From Marisediminicola sp040546025 (GTDB lineage Bacteria; Actinomycetota; Actinomycetes; Actinomycetales; Microbacteriaceae): a stretch of 64,000 nucleotides of DNA. The DNA lies in the NCBI RefSeq assembly GCF_040546025.1, contig NZ_JBEPNA010000001.1:62001-126000 (forward strand), written 5' to 3'. Of this stretch, positions 44,670 to 53,968 are shown piece after piece (the first letter of the stretch is position 1; each line of letters begins with the position of its first letter). The position numbers and the translations under genes were made by a program. Under the pieces are notes generated by a model. The model was not told where the DNA came from. It saw only the letters and a list, made by a program, of their open reading frames with translations, and searched no databases.

Positions 44670-45629
44670 ATGCTTCAGCTGCCCGACTCCTGGACCTGGG
44701 ATTTCTGGATCGCCGACACCGGCGACGAGTATCACCTGTTCTTCCTGTTCGCCTCGAAGGCCCTGCACGTCCCCGACCGCCGCCATCGCCGCGCATCCAT
44801 CGGCCACGCCGTGTCGACGAACCTCACCGACTGGACCCGGCTGCCCGACGCGCTCGTGCGCGGCGATGCCCCGGCCTTCGACGAGGTTGCGACCTGGACC
44901 GGCTCGACGGTCCGCGGCGACGACGGACGCTGGTACCTCTTCTACACCGGCTGCAACGACGTGCCGACGCACACGACGCAGCGCATCGGCGTGGCGGTCT
45001 CCGACGATCTGGTCACGTTCACCAAGGTCGACGACCTCGTGATCGAGGCGGATCCGACCTGGTACGAGAAAAGCGACTCGGGCGTCTGGTTCGACGAAGC
45101 GTGGCGCGACCCGTGGGTGTACCGCGGAGCGGACGAGTGGCACATGCTCATTACCGCGCGGTCGAACGCCGGCTCCGCGCGCGAGCGCGGGGTAATCGGA
45201 CACGCGACCTCGCCCGACCTGCTCGACTGGACCGTGCGCGAGCCCGTCTCCACCCCGGACGGCGGATTCGGCCAGCTCGAGGTTCCGCAGGTCGAGTTCG
45301 TCGACGGCCAATGGATGCTGCTGTTCTCCTGCCTGCGCAGCGAGATCGCCTCACGTCGGCATGCGGATGCCGGGACTGGCGGCGTCTGGGCGGCGACCGG
45401 AGAGTCGGCATCGGGCCCCTTCGACATTGCCGGCGCGGTTCAGCTGACGGATGATTCGCGGTACGCGGGGCGCATCGTGCGCGACCGCGCGGGGGACTGG
45501 CAGTTCTTGGCCTTTCGCAATCTGGAGGATGGCGTCTTCGTCGGGATGCTGGCGGATCCGGTGCCGTTCGCGGCGCTGGTCGCCGAGGCGCGCGGGGCGC
45601 CTGTCGGCGTCGCTCGCTCCGGCGGGTAG
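44670..45629 (+). CDS. Glycoside hydrolase of the GH32/GH43 beta-propeller group
   Basis: 319 aa, no signal peptide. The blades show motifs in the order of the five-bladed propeller enzymes: opening DFWIADTGDEYHLFFL (in the place of the GH32 WxNDPNG motif), TWTGSTVRGDDGRWYLFYTG, RDPWV (the RDP motif), and LEVPQVEF (in the place of the E-C motif). It is closest to GH32-type fructosidases, but GH43/GH68 relatives cannot be excluded. Acts on sugars brought in by the operon's importer; substrate inferred. ATG 44670 follows AAGGGATAG. Confidence 0.8.
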   Translation: MLQLPDSWTWDFWIADTGDEYHLFFLFASKALHVPDRRHRRASIGHAVSTNLTDWTRLPDALVRGDAPAFDEVATWTGSTVRGDDGRWYLFYTGCNDVPTHTTQRIGVAVSDDLVTFTKVDDLVIEADPTWYEKSDSGVWFDEAWRDPWVYRGADEWHMLITARSNAGSARERGVIGHATSPDLLDWTVREPVSTPDGGFGQLEVPQVEFVDGQWMLLFSCLRSEIASRRHADAGTGGVWAATGESASGPFDIAGAVQLTDDSRYAGRIVRDRAGDWQFLAFRNLEDGVFVGMLADPVPFAALVAEARGAPVGVARSGG

Positions 45630-45639
45630 GAGCAGCGCT

Positions 45640-45749
45640 CGCGCGGGTGTTGGCGCGCAACGTCAGCTCGCGCGCATGTTGATCGCTCGCGCGGTTTGTC
45701 TCACCACAGGCTGACACGTTGGTAATCGCATGCGCGTGAGTGAACAATG
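45640..45749 (+). repeat. Dispersed palindromic element, copy D (extended, degenerate)
   Basis: The right part (45723-45749, TAATCGCATGCGCGTGAGTG then AACAATGA) is a good match to the loop and right arm. The left part contains several GCTCGCGCG-like arm fragments and GCGCGGGTGTT (45650-45661), with an insertion (GTCTCACCACAGGCTGACAC) between. Looks like a copy broken up by insertions. The rest of the gap to 45922 has nothing clear. Confidence 0.55.
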
Positions 45750-45922
45750 ACCGCGCCGATGCCCGGCACCCGGCATCCGACAGCGGCGCGGCGCTGGCGG
45801 CCGCCGGCCCCCGCTCGCTGCGACTGCCGCACCCGCGCGCCCGGGAGGGCAGCCCGCCCCAATTGTGGGACTGCCGCGACGGCATGCGCCGTCAGTACGT
45901 TGTAGGGAACCCGGGGAGCACG

Positions 45923-46735
45923 ATGACCATTCCGATAACTACTATGCGCGCCCGAGCACCAGGCGAGCTCGTGATCGAGCGGCTGCTCGAGCTGCAGAGT
46001 GGAGCGCGCCCGCGTTCGAGGATCGCCCGATTCCTGGGAATCTCGCCGCTCGCCGACGACAACCTGTCGTGGTACCTCGGTGCGCTGGGCGAGATCGCCG
46101 TCGGTCGCGTGCTCGCGGCGTTACCCGCGGAGTGGGCGGTCTTTCACGCGCTTCCGGTCGGCAAGCGGGACTCCGACATCGACCACGTCGTCGTCGGACC
46201 CGCTGGCGTCTTCGTCATCAATACCAAACACCACAACAACAAGCCGGTCTGGATCGCCGGGGGCACGTTCATGGTGTCCGGACACTCGAAGCCCCACCTG
46301 CGCAATTCGGCGTTCGATGCTGACCGGGTCGAGCGTCTTCTTTTCGAGCGGGATCTCGCCTCGCCCGTGGTCCCCATGATCGCGCTGGTCGATCCGAGGT
46401 CGATCACCATCAAACGGGCGCCGAAGCGTGTGCAGGTCGTGGATGCGCGCCGCCTCAGCCGGTGGCTCACGCGGCGCGCGGAGGTGTTGTCGCCCGAGGT
46501 CGTGCTCGACGTCGTGGCGGTGCTCGACGCCCCCGCGAACTGGCGTGTGGCCACGGCACCCGATCCCGACCTGCTGGTGCGATTCGAGCGCCTCGACCGG
46601 GAGGTGCGCGCGGCGAGAGGGCGACGGATGCTGTGGGTCGCCGGCCTCACCGCGGCGGCGGTCGCGGGGATCCTGGTGCTGGCCCAGTACGCACCACAAC
46701 TGACCGCGGGGTACATCGAGTTGTTCACGCCGTAG
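45923..46735 (+). CDS. NERD-domain protein with C-terminal membrane anchor
   Basis: 270 aa. NERD nuclease-related domain about residues 50-170 (NLSWYLGALGEIAVGRVLAALP, DSDIDHVVVGPAGVFVINTKHH with the Asp and the K of the nuclease-like core, then the rest of the fold). A membrane helix is near the C-terminus (about residues 236-256, MLWVAGLTAAAVAGILVLAQY). ATG 45923 gives this start. NERD function is unclear; the fold is that of a restriction-endonuclease-like domain. Alone, no obvious partner. Confidence 0.85.
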   Translation: MTIPITTMRARAPGELVIERLLELQSGARPRSRIARFLGISPLADDNLSWYLGALGEIAVGRVLAALPAEWAVFHALPVGKRDSDIDHVVVGPAGVFVINTKHHNNKPVWIAGGTFMVSGHSKPHLRNSAFDADRVERLLFERDLASPVVPMIALVDPRSITIKRAPKRVQVVDARRLSRWLTRRAEVLSPEVVLDVVAVLDAPANWRVATAPDPDLLVRFERLDREVRAARGRRMLWVAGLTAAAVAGILVLAQYAPQLTAGYIELFTP

Positions 46736-46739
46736 GTCG

Positions 46740-46777
46740 CGCACCGCGCGACGTGTGGCGCACCGCGCGACGTGTGG
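46740..46777. repeat. 19-bp direct repeat, two copies
   Basis: CGCACCGCGCGACGTGTGG occurs twice in tandem (46740-46758, 46759-46777), with the first bases again after it, in the short gap before the YjbR gene. Confidence 0.8.
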
Positions 46778-46809
46778 CGCACGAGCGTGGCCCGCGCTAC
46801 CGTGGCGCG

Positions 46810-47154
46810 ATGACGCCCGACGAGTTCCGCGACCTGTGCCTGTCTCTTCCGCAGGCCGTCGAGACGTTCCCGTTCGGTGAGGAGACGTCGGTGTTCAAGA
46901 CCTCGGGCAACGGCAAGATCTTCGCGCTTTCCGGGCTGGATGACGCCCGCCTCACGATCTCGGTCAAGTGCGACCCGGAGGAGGCCCTCGCGCACCGCGC
47001 TGCCCACAGCGAAATCACGCCCGGCTACCACCTCAACAAGAAGCACTGGCTCACGATCGTGGTCGGGGGAGAGGTTGCGGGCGAGCTCGTGGAGCAGTTG
47101 GTGCGGGACAGCCACGCGCTGGTGCGTCCGCGGGTGGGGCGCGCGCCGCGCTGA
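46810..47154 (+). CDS. MmcQ/YjbR-family protein
   Basis: 114 aa. YjbR domain throughout: LCLSLPQAVETFPFGEETSVFK, GNGKIFALSGLD, ISVKCDPEEA, and the C-terminal YHLNKKHWLTIVV. The fold binds DNA in some members. Cytosolic. ATG 46810 is 12 bases from the tandem repeat. Ends in an Arg-rich tail (RPRVGRAPR). Role unknown. Confidence 0.9.
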   Translation: MTPDEFRDLCLSLPQAVETFPFGEETSVFKTSGNGKIFALSGLDDARLTISVKCDPEEALAHRAAHSEITPGYHLNKKHWLTIVVGGEVAGELVEQLVRDSHALVRPRVGRAPR

Positions 47155-47160
47155 GCGGAT

Positions 47161-47270
47161 GCTGTTCGCTCGCGCGAATGCTGCGGACAGCGCAGGCGGC
47201 GGTCCGATCGCGCGCGCGCATGTTGTTCGCCCGAGCGGCTGTAATCGCATAGGCGCGAGCGAATAACGAC
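47161..47270 (+). repeat. Dispersed palindromic element, copy E (two partial units)
   Basis: 47161-47180 holds GCTGTTCGCTCGCGCGAATG, a left arm. The second part (47221-47270) holds TGTTGTTCGCCCGAGCGGCT, the loop TGTAATCGCAT, and the right arm GGCGCGAGCGAATAACGA, imperfectly paired. Plus orientation. The gap continues to 47464; TTGCTTAAG-TTGCTAACA (47442-47459) is a direct repeat there that may be the promoter or regulator site of the next operon. Confidence 0.6.
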
Positions 47271-47464
47271 CGCGGGGGCCCGATTTGGCGACGAGCCAGT
47301 GCGCCGCCGGACATTTCGGCTGCGCCGGCTGCGATTGTGATTGGGGCGCTGTTGTCTGCGGGATCCCGGCAGCCAGCGCCACCCGCAGCCCTGCGAACCG
47401 CCACAGACGGGCGCGCTTATCGAGATTTCTGAGCCGCATTTGCTTAAGTTGCTAACATAAATCC

Positions 47465-48106
47465 ATGACCAACTCCACCATTGCCCTCTTCGGCGCGACC
47501 GGGCGCACCGGTCGGCTTGTGCTCGCCCAGGCGCTCGCGGATGGGCACACGGTGCGGGCCCTCGCCAGACGTCCCGAGGCGATCACCCAGGCATCCGACC
47601 GCCTGACGATCGTGCCGGGCGACGTTCTCGACGCCGCCGCGGTCGAGCGAACGTTGCGCGGAACGGATGCCGTGATCAGCGTGTTCGGACATGTGAAGGG
47701 TTCTCCGCCGACGGTGCAGACCGATGGCACCCGGAACATCGTCGAGGCGATGCAGCGGGAGCAGATCACTCGCATCATCTCGCTGTCGGGCGGGGGGCTG
47801 CCCGCCGAGGAGCACGATCGTCCCGGGGTGGCGGACCGCGTCATCCGGTTCCTGTTGAAGACACTCGCGCCGCAGGTGCTCGACGACGCGAGGCGGCACC
47901 TCGAGGTGCTGAAGAACAGCGGCCTCGACTGGACCGTCGTTCGGGGGCCGCGCCTGACCGACGCCCCGGTGACCGGCACGTACCGCGTCGGTTGGGTCGG
48001 AGTGAACGCCAGCACTCAGATCTCACGTGGGGACCTTGCGAGGTTCATCCTGAGTCAAGTGGATGACCGGCAGTTCGTGCGCGAGCTGCCGTTCGTCAGC
48101 CGGTGA
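47465..48106 (+). CDS. NAD(P)-binding NmrA/SDR-like protein
   Basis: 213 aa, Rossmann fold: ALFGATGRTGRLVLAQALADG (nucleotide loop GxTGxxG), then DAVISVFGHV, RIISLSGGGLP, and DWTVVRGPRLTD. It lacks the YxxxK catalytic pair, as atypical SDRs do. Likely redox sensor or quinone/NAD(P)H-binding protein. First gene of an operon with a MarR regulator and a second NmrA protein. ATG 47465. AT-rich promoter region before it. Confidence 0.85.
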   Translation: MTNSTIALFGATGRTGRLVLAQALADGHTVRALARRPEAITQASDRLTIVPGDVLDAAAVERTLRGTDAVISVFGHVKGSPPTVQTDGTRNIVEAMQREQITRIISLSGGGLPAEEHDRPGVADRVIRFLLKTLAPQVLDDARRHLEVLKNSGLDWTVVRGPRLTDAPVTGTYRVGWVGVNASTQISRGDLARFILSQVDDRQFVRELPFVSR

Positions 48107-48564
48107 CCCCGGGCGACCAGCCGGTGACCACCGGCGAGCGCGAGGCGTCGCTGCACCGGGTGGTTGCGCGCATTGGTGTCGTCACCCGCGATTTCGCGGC
48201 GAGCGGGGCATACCCGTTCAAGTCGTACGACCTCGGACGCGGCCCCATGAACCTGCTCTTCGCACTTTCGCAGTCCGACGGCGCCAGCGTGTCCGAGCTG
48301 GCCGACGGGCTGCGGGTCACCAGCAGCGCGGTGAGCCAGACGGTCGACGCGCTGCGCGCCGTCGGCCTCGTCACGAGCGAGACCAACCCCGCCGACCGGC
48401 GGAGCCGGATCATCCGGCTCACCGACGCGGCGCGCGTCGAGGTCGACCAGTTTCAGCGGGCCTACTTCGACGGCATCGCCCCACGGTTCGATGCGCTCAG
48501 CGTCGCTGAGATCGTCGAGCTCGACCGCATCCTGTCGCTGCTCCGCGACCCGGACACCCAGTGA
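48103..48564 (+). CDS. MarR-family transcriptional regulator (second)
   Basis: 153 aa with winged-helix: VSELADGLRVTSSAVSQTVDALRAVGLV and wing NPADRRSRIIRLTDAA. GTG 48103 overlaps the previous TGA (GTGA), so it is translated with the preceding gene; its own end overlaps the next gene by 4 bases. Likely autoregulates this three-gene operon in response to a small molecule or redox change. Confidence 0.9.
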   Translation: MTPGDQPVTTGEREASLHRVVARIGVVTRDFAASGAYPFKSYDLGRGPMNLLFALSQSDGASVSELADGLRVTSSAVSQTVDALRAVGLVTSETNPADRRSRIIRLTDAARVEVDQFQRAYFDGIAPRFDALSVAEIVELDRILSLLRDPDTQ

Positions 48565-49376
48565 GCCGGCGCGGCCCGCGCGGTGCGGTGCTCGTCACCG
48601 GTTCGACCGGCAACGTCGGGCGGGCGGTCGCCCGGCATCTCGTGCTCGCCGGGGAGACGGTGATCTCGGGGGTGCGCGCCGATACCGCGGACCCGACGGC
48701 GGGCTCCGGCGTGGACCGGATGTTCCTGCTGCGACCCCCGCAGATCTCCGACGTGGCGCGGTATCTCTTCCCCCTGATCGACAGTGCGCTGGATGCCGGA
48801 GTGCGGAAAATCGTCTTCCTCTCGCTGCAGGGCGTGCAGTTCAACACGAAGACTCCGCACCATGCCGTCGAGAAGTATCTGAGGGCGCGGTCGGCTCCGT
48901 TCACGTTCCTGCGCCCGAACTTCTTCATGCAGAACCTGTCGACCTCGTACCGCGACGACATTCGCGACCGGGGCGAGATCTTCGTTCCGGCGGTTCGCGG
49001 CCGCACTGCCTTCGTCGACACCGACGACCTCGGCGCGGTGGCGGCAGTGGTCCTCACCCGGCCCGGGCACCTGCGCAAGGCCTATACGCTGTCGGGCGAG
49101 CAGTCCCACGATTACTACGGGGTAGCCCGGCAGCTCACCGCCGCCCTCGGCTACGAGGTGCGCTACGCGGCACCGTCGGCCCAGGAGTATGTCGCGCGCC
49201 TCACCGGGCAGGGTGCCCCCGCGGACTACATCGAGGTGCAGAAGATGATCTACCGGGTGGTGCGGGCGAACGTGTCGGCGCTCCCGAACCGCAGCATCCG
49301 GCGCCTGACGGGCAGGCCGGCGACGACCTTCGCCCAGTTCGCGGAGCGTGAGAAGGCGGTCTGGGCGCGAACCTGA
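48561..49376 (+). CDS. NmrA-like NAD(P)-binding protein (second)
   Basis: 271 aa: VTGSTGNVGRAVARHLVLAGE (nucleotide loop), RKIVFLSLQGVQFN, KYLRARSAPFTFLRPNFFMQNL, and FVDTDDLGAVAAVVLT. Close to NmrA/azoreductase-type proteins (YtfG-like). GTG 48561 lies in the overlap with the MarR gene. Partner of the first NmrA gene; paralogues differ in length. Role probably electron transfer to or sensing of quinones, inferred. Confidence 0.87.
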   Translation: MSRRGPRGAVLVTGSTGNVGRAVARHLVLAGETVISGVRADTADPTAGSGVDRMFLLRPPQISDVARYLFPLIDSALDAGVRKIVFLSLQGVQFNTKTPHHAVEKYLRARSAPFTFLRPNFFMQNLSTSYRDDIRDRGEIFVPAVRGRTAFVDTDDLGAVAAVVLTRPGHLRKAYTLSGEQSHDYYGVARQLTAALGYEVRYAAPSAQEYVARLTGQGAPADYIEVQKMIYRVVRANVSALPNRSIRRLTGRPATTFAQFAEREKAVWART

Positions 49377-49413
49377 CCGATCGGATGGGTGGAGTCGAGT
49401 GCGGCGAAGAGGG

Positions 49414-50619
49414 TCAGGCGAGGTCTGGGGGCATCCCTAATGAGGTTAGCTGCGGGCGAGCATCGAGCGTCCCCGTCGATTCGCGGCCAGAGCGGGCCCC
49501 GAAGGCTTCCTCCACCACGCCCCACGGCAATCGCTCCTGCTCCAGCCGCGCGTTCGGCTCGGCCAGCAGAACCTCGTACGCCTCCCGCTCGGATGCCGTC
49601 AGCAGCGGCAACTGCGCCGACTGCGGCTTCTCCTCCCTCGCCCACAGGGAGCGATGCGCGAGCAGGGTGGCGGCGTCCATGAGCACCGAGTCGACCCGCG
49701 GCAGCTGGTGCCGCAGCCGGTTCAGAATCGCGAAGCCGTGCGTGTCGAGGTCGCCCCAGTACCGGATGCGCGCGCGCCGCAGCCAGGGCAGCTGGCCGTA
49801 GACGTCGACCGCGTAGCCCTGTGCCGCCAGCACGAGGCATCCGGGGCGGTCGTCGAAGGAGTAGGCGCTCTGCAGGTTCTCCGAGATGATGACCTCGGTC
49901 GGCTGCCAGTCGAGCCGGGCGAGCTCGGTGACCGGGGCGGCGAACTCGCCGAGGCCGCCGATGTGTGCGCGGAGCGCGGGGTCGAGCACGCGCACCAGCA
50001 TCCGCGCGTCGATCCGCCGCGTCTCGAGCGGCCGGTCGCCCGCCCCCGCGGCCCGTAGCGCCACGAGCAGGGGCCGGTACTGGCCGAACCACTTGCTGTC
50101 GACTCCGGGGAAGGCGATCTGGCGCGGCAGCAGCTCGGACAGGTCGAGGTCGGCCGACCAGCGCAGGAATCCGACGACGTGCGACCACGACGAGGCCGGG
50201 GCCTCGAGCAGGCGGCGCATGGCACCGGCATCCGGCCGCGACAGCTCGGGCCACGAGGCGACGAGCTCCGCGAGCCGGCGCACCAGGATGCCCCACGGCG
50301 AGGAGGCGCCGACGAATACCGCCACGTCGGCCGGCTGTTCGAGCACGAGGCGCACCGGCACCGATTGCGCGCCCACATACCGGAACCGGCGCACCGCGAA
50401 CTCCACCCGGCCCGGCCCGGCGAAGTCGTGCCAGGCCGCGGACCACTCACGCAACTCCGCGACCCGGTCGAGGGCCTCGTCGCCGGTCGGCGGCTGCAGG
50501 GCGATCGTGAGCGGGCTGCGCGTGGCCGGCTCGCCGCGCACCGTCGCCCACGCCCAGCCGGCCAGGTTGCGGTCGCACACGCGCCGGGCCTCGGCCCGGG
50601 CGTCAGCGATCGAGCGCAT
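49414..50619 (-). CDS. jetD: Wadjet defence nuclease JetD
   Basis: Toprim-domain nuclease of the type I Wadjet system, which cuts plasmids found to be small circles. 401 aa: N-terminal DUF3322 region (about 1-200) and DUF2220/Toprim (about 215-400) with acidic residues in ISENLQ (Glu about 247) and YWGDLDTHGFAIL (Asp about 290 and 292). Last gene of the operon; ATG 50619 overlaps the jetC end by 17 bases. All elements expected for activity are visible. Confidence 0.9.
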   Translation of the reverse strand: MRSIADARAEARRVCDRNLAGWAWATVRGEPATRSPLTIALQPPTGDEALDRVAELREWSAAWHDFAGPGRVEFAVRRFRYVGAQSVPVRLVLEQPADVAVFVGASSPWGILVRRLAELVASWPELSRPDAGAMRRLLEAPASSWSHVVGFLRWSADLDLSELLPRQIAFPGVDSKWFGQYRPLLVALRAAGAGDRPLETRRIDARMLVRVLDPALRAHIGGLGEFAAPVTELARLDWQPTEVIISENLQSAYSFDDRPGCLVLAAQGYAVDVYGQLPWLRRARIRYWGDLDTHGFAILNRLRHQLPRVDSVLMDAATLLAHRSLWAREEKPQSAQLPLLTASEREAYEVLLAEPNARLEQERLPWGVVEEAFGARSGRESTGTLDARPQLTSLGMPPDLA

Positions 50620-53600
50620 CGGCTCGTTCCTGCGCAGGCGTCGCGGTCAGCTCGACCAAATCGATCGGGAACGCGGACGACTCCTTGCGGTCGCGGATGT
50701 GGATGACGGTCGCCCCGCCGATGAACGGGCTGAGGGTCTGGATGAGCTTCATCGGCGTCGCGAGCACCATCTGGAACCCGAACTGCTCGAAGATGCGCAT
50801 CGACTTCTCGGTGAAGTCGGCGTCGGCCTTGTCGAAGGCCTCGTCGATGACGACGGTGCCGTAGTCGGGGCGCTCCGCGTTGCGCCCGCCGAGCTGGTAT
50901 CGGAGCGCCGCCGCGAGAGCGAAGGTGACAAGCTTGACGCGCTGCCCGCCGCTGCGGCCGGCCCCGGACGTGTGGATCTCGACGGTCTCGCCGCCCTCGC
51001 CGATCTCGCGCGCCTCGAACTCCACGTGCCGGCGCACATCGAGCACCTGCTCGCGCCAGTGCCGATGCTCCGGCTCTGGGCTGCCGAACCGGGTGACGAG
51101 CCGCCGCAGAATCTCGAACCGCTCGGTCGCCCGGGTCGGATCGTTGACGAGGGACTCGTCGGTCGCCGCCGCGACATCGCGCTTGAAGTCGTTCACGAGC
51201 GCGAGCTGCCGCTCCTTCACGTCGATGCGCAGAATCGTGCCGTGCCCGTAGTCGCTCAGCGCGAGCGACTCGTTGATCGGCGCGATCCGGTCGCGGATCT
51301 GCCGCCGCTCCTGGTCGATCTGCCGGCGCAGCTGCCCGAGCGACATCGTGGAGAGGTCCTGCAGCATGTTCAGAAACTTCGTCTCGAACTGCGGCAGCCC
51401 GTCGTGCTCGATCCGCTCGAGAATGCGCAGGTACTCTCCGGTCGCCTCGACGTCCGTGTCGACGTCGGCGGCCTCCGCCGTCCACTCCGCCTTGAACTCG
51501 GTGAACAGCTGGGTGAGGCGTTCCCGAATCGAGCGGATGCTGCGCTCCACCGCCGTCGTCTCGCCCGCGATCTCCTTCTGCACGTCCGCGCGCAGGTCGC
51601 CGAGCCGGTCGAGGGTCAGGCTGCGCGACCGTGCCGCGAACCGGGCCTCGAGCCGCGACAGCGCCGTCGCCCCCGCCGGCTGCAGCTCGGCACGCGTCGC
51701 CTGCCGTTCCTCGAGGCCGCGCGCGAGCCGCTTCAGCGAGTCGGATGCCGCGTGCACGCGCCCGCCCGCTGCCCGCAGTTGCTGCTCAAGCGCCGCCGCC
51801 TCCGCCTTCTGCATAGCGATCTGCTCGTCGAGCCGGGCGAGGTCGCGGTGGGTGGACGCGAACTCGGCGATGAGCTTGTCGAGGCCGTGCAGTCGCTGCG
51901 CGGCGCTCGCCGTGTCGATGTCGTCCCACGGGGTCTCGACGATGCGGCGGCACGCGTCGAGTCGCGCCTGCGCGGCGGTGCGCCGGCCGAGCACGGCCGT
52001 CACTTGCGCCTCGGCCACGTCCAGCTCCGCCTGCAGCCGTTCCGCATCGGCGGCGAACAGCTGCTGCTTGGCGGCGTTGTCGAAGCCGAGCACCCACTGC
52101 CGCCGGTCGTCGATGCGCGAGCGGTCGTTCTTCTCGTGCCGGGAGCTGCCGTGCCGCACCTGCCCGTTGCGGGTGATCGCCTTCTCGGCCCGCTGGAACG
52201 CGGCGAGGCTCTCGGCGCAGGCGTAGTCAAACCGCTGGCTCAGCTCGGCGTGCAGCCAGTTGGCGGCGGGGGAGTCGGCGACCTCGATCCGGTGCACCAC
52301 CGAGTCCGGCCCGATGGCCCGGGGCTTCTGGGTCACCTCGCGCGGCACCCGGTAGTAGAGCAGCTTGCGTCCGAGGTGGGTGCTGTCGATGTAAGCGGAT
52401 GCCGCGGCATAGACCGATTCGGGAATGAGCACCGACCGCGCGAACCCGCCGAGCAGCCGCTCGATCGCTCCGCGCCACTCGGCGTGCTCCTCGGGAACGT
52501 CGAGCAGCTCCGCGACGAATGGCAGCCGCTTCGGGTCGACCCGGGCGGCGGCGGCGAGCTCGTCGCGCAGCCTCAGGTCGGCGCCGTCGATGTTCGACCG
52601 GCTCGAGGCAAGGGTGGCCATCTCGGCCCGCACCGCGGCGAGCCTGCGCTTCGCGTCGTCGGCGCCGGCGAAGGCGTCGTACTGCTCCCGGTCGACCTCG
52701 GCGCCGCTGGCCGAGATCGCGTCGATCTCGGACTGCGCCTGGTTCACCAGCTCGGCGTGGTCACCCTGGGTGGCGGGTGTGGTCGCGCCGAGCACGGTCA
52801 GGTGCGAGCGCAGCGCGCCCTGGCGGCGGGTGCGCGACGATAGCTCGCCGGCGGCGCCGTCCCGCTCCGAGCGGATGCCGTCGAGCCGGCCACCGCCCGC
52901 CGTGAGGTGCTGCTCGCGCAGCACGTCGATGCGGTCGGTGACCAGTGAGAGGTCGGCCTCGAAGGTGGCCTCCTCGGCCGCAGCATCCGTCCGCTCCCGC
53001 TGGGTGCGGGCGATCTCGTCGTGGTGCAGCGCGATGGCCCGCTCGGTGACGTACCAGTCGGTCGCCTCGTTCTCGGCCTCGAGGTCGGCGGCGCGCGCGG
53101 TGAGGGTGCCGAGGTCGGCGTTGAGCCCGCGCACCGGCTCGAGGTGGGCGACCTGCCGGCGGGCGGTCTGCACCGCCTCGTGCGCGGCGGAGAGTTCGTC
53201 GAACTGCTCGACCATGCGCGAGGCGATGGCGAAGGTCTCGGGCTCGTCGAGCATGAAGTCGCGCAGCAGCGAGTCGAGGCTCGTGAGCCCCTTGGTGGCC
53301 TGGGTCTTGTGCAGCAGGCGCAGGGCACGCTCGCCGCCGACGCCGAGCCTGCGGGCGAACTTCTCCTGGAACGCGGGGTACTGGTCGCCCGCGTACCAGG
53401 GTGATAGCAGCGCCTTCACCGTGCGCAGGCTGAGGCCGTCGGCGAGCACCGCCTCGAGCTCGGTCAGGTCGAACCGGCGGTCCAGGATGAGGTTGACGCT
53501 GCGCACCCCGCTCGGGTCCGTGACCCCGCGGGCCGCCCAGAACACCCGCACCAGGGTGGTCTCGACGCCCCGGCCGTCGGAGTAGTCCAGGGCGATGGCC

Positions 53601-53968
53601 GACCAGGTGGTCCCCGGGCGCAGCTGCTGGGTCGCGACCTCGCCGGTGATCTCGTCGGCGTTGATCGACCACGAGCCGCGCACGTAGCTGAGCACGGTGC
53701 GGTCGCGCACCCGCTGGCCGGCGTCACCCGCGGCGGCGTTGAGGTTCAGATCTTTCGGGCGCACGAGCACGACCGAGATCGCGTCGAGGATCGTGGACTT
53801 GCCCGATCCGGATGCCCCGGTGATCAGGAACCCCTTCTCGGCCACGTCGATGCGGTGGTGGTTGGCGAATGTGCCCCAGTTGACGAGCTGGATTCCGGTG
53901 AGTCGATGCTGCCCGCGGCTGCTCCGCAGGGCGCCGTCGAGGTCGTCGAACAGGGTGTCGTCGCTCAT
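50603..53968 (-). CDS. jetC: Wadjet SMC-like ATPase JetC
   Basis: SMC/MukB-like motor of Wadjet that extrudes plasmid DNA. 1121 aa. Walker A GASGSGKST (residues about 51-59), a long Arg/Ala/Glu-rich coiled-coil middle, ABC signature SGGQRVKL (about 1005), and Walker B VVIDEAFDKAD (about 1038-1048). ATG 53968 lies in ATGA over the jetB stop; the reading frame is open further up, but that part is a shadow of jetB. Length and layout fit JetC of type I. Confidence 0.93.
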   Translation of the reverse strand: MSDDTLFDDLDGALRSSRGQHRLTGIQLVNWGTFANHHRIDVAEKGFLITGASGSGKSTILDAISVVLVRPKDLNLNAAAGDAGQRVRDRTVLSYVRGSWSINADEITGEVATQQLRPGTTWSAIALDYSDGRGVETTLVRVFWAARGVTDPSGVRSVNLILDRRFDLTELEAVLADGLSLRTVKALLSPWYAGDQYPAFQEKFARRLGVGGERALRLLHKTQATKGLTSLDSLLRDFMLDEPETFAIASRMVEQFDELSAAHEAVQTARRQVAHLEPVRGLNADLGTLTARAADLEAENEATDWYVTERAIALHHDEIARTQRERTDAAAEEATFEADLSLVTDRIDVLREQHLTAGGGRLDGIRSERDGAAGELSSRTRRQGALRSHLTVLGATTPATQGDHAELVNQAQSEIDAISASGAEVDREQYDAFAGADDAKRRLAAVRAEMATLASSRSNIDGADLRLRDELAAAARVDPKRLPFVAELLDVPEEHAEWRGAIERLLGGFARSVLIPESVYAAASAYIDSTHLGRKLLYYRVPREVTQKPRAIGPDSVVHRIEVADSPAANWLHAELSQRFDYACAESLAAFQRAEKAITRNGQVRHGSSRHEKNDRSRIDDRRQWVLGFDNAAKQQLFAADAERLQAELDVAEAQVTAVLGRRTAAQARLDACRRIVETPWDDIDTASAAQRLHGLDKLIAEFASTHRDLARLDEQIAMQKAEAAALEQQLRAAGGRVHAASDSLKRLARGLEERQATRAELQPAGATALSRLEARFAARSRSLTLDRLGDLRADVQKEIAGETTAVERSIRSIRERLTQLFTEFKAEWTAEAADVDTDVEATGEYLRILERIEHDGLPQFETKFLNMLQDLSTMSLGQLRRQIDQERRQIRDRIAPINESLALSDYGHGTILRIDVKERQLALVNDFKRDVAAATDESLVNDPTRATERFEILRRLVTRFGSPEPEHRHWREQVLDVRRHVEFEAREIGEGGETVEIHTSGAGRSGGQRVKLVTFALAAALRYQLGGRNAERPDYGTVVIDEAFDKADADFTEKSMRIFEQFGFQMVLATPMKLIQTLSPFIGGATVIHIRDRKESSAFPIDLVELTATPAQERADALDR

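Noticed and set aside
49886..52843. Plus-strand 985-aa ORF across the jet operon
   Set aside because: Antisense shadow of jetC and jetD; translation has no domain and is Arg/Pro/Asp biased.
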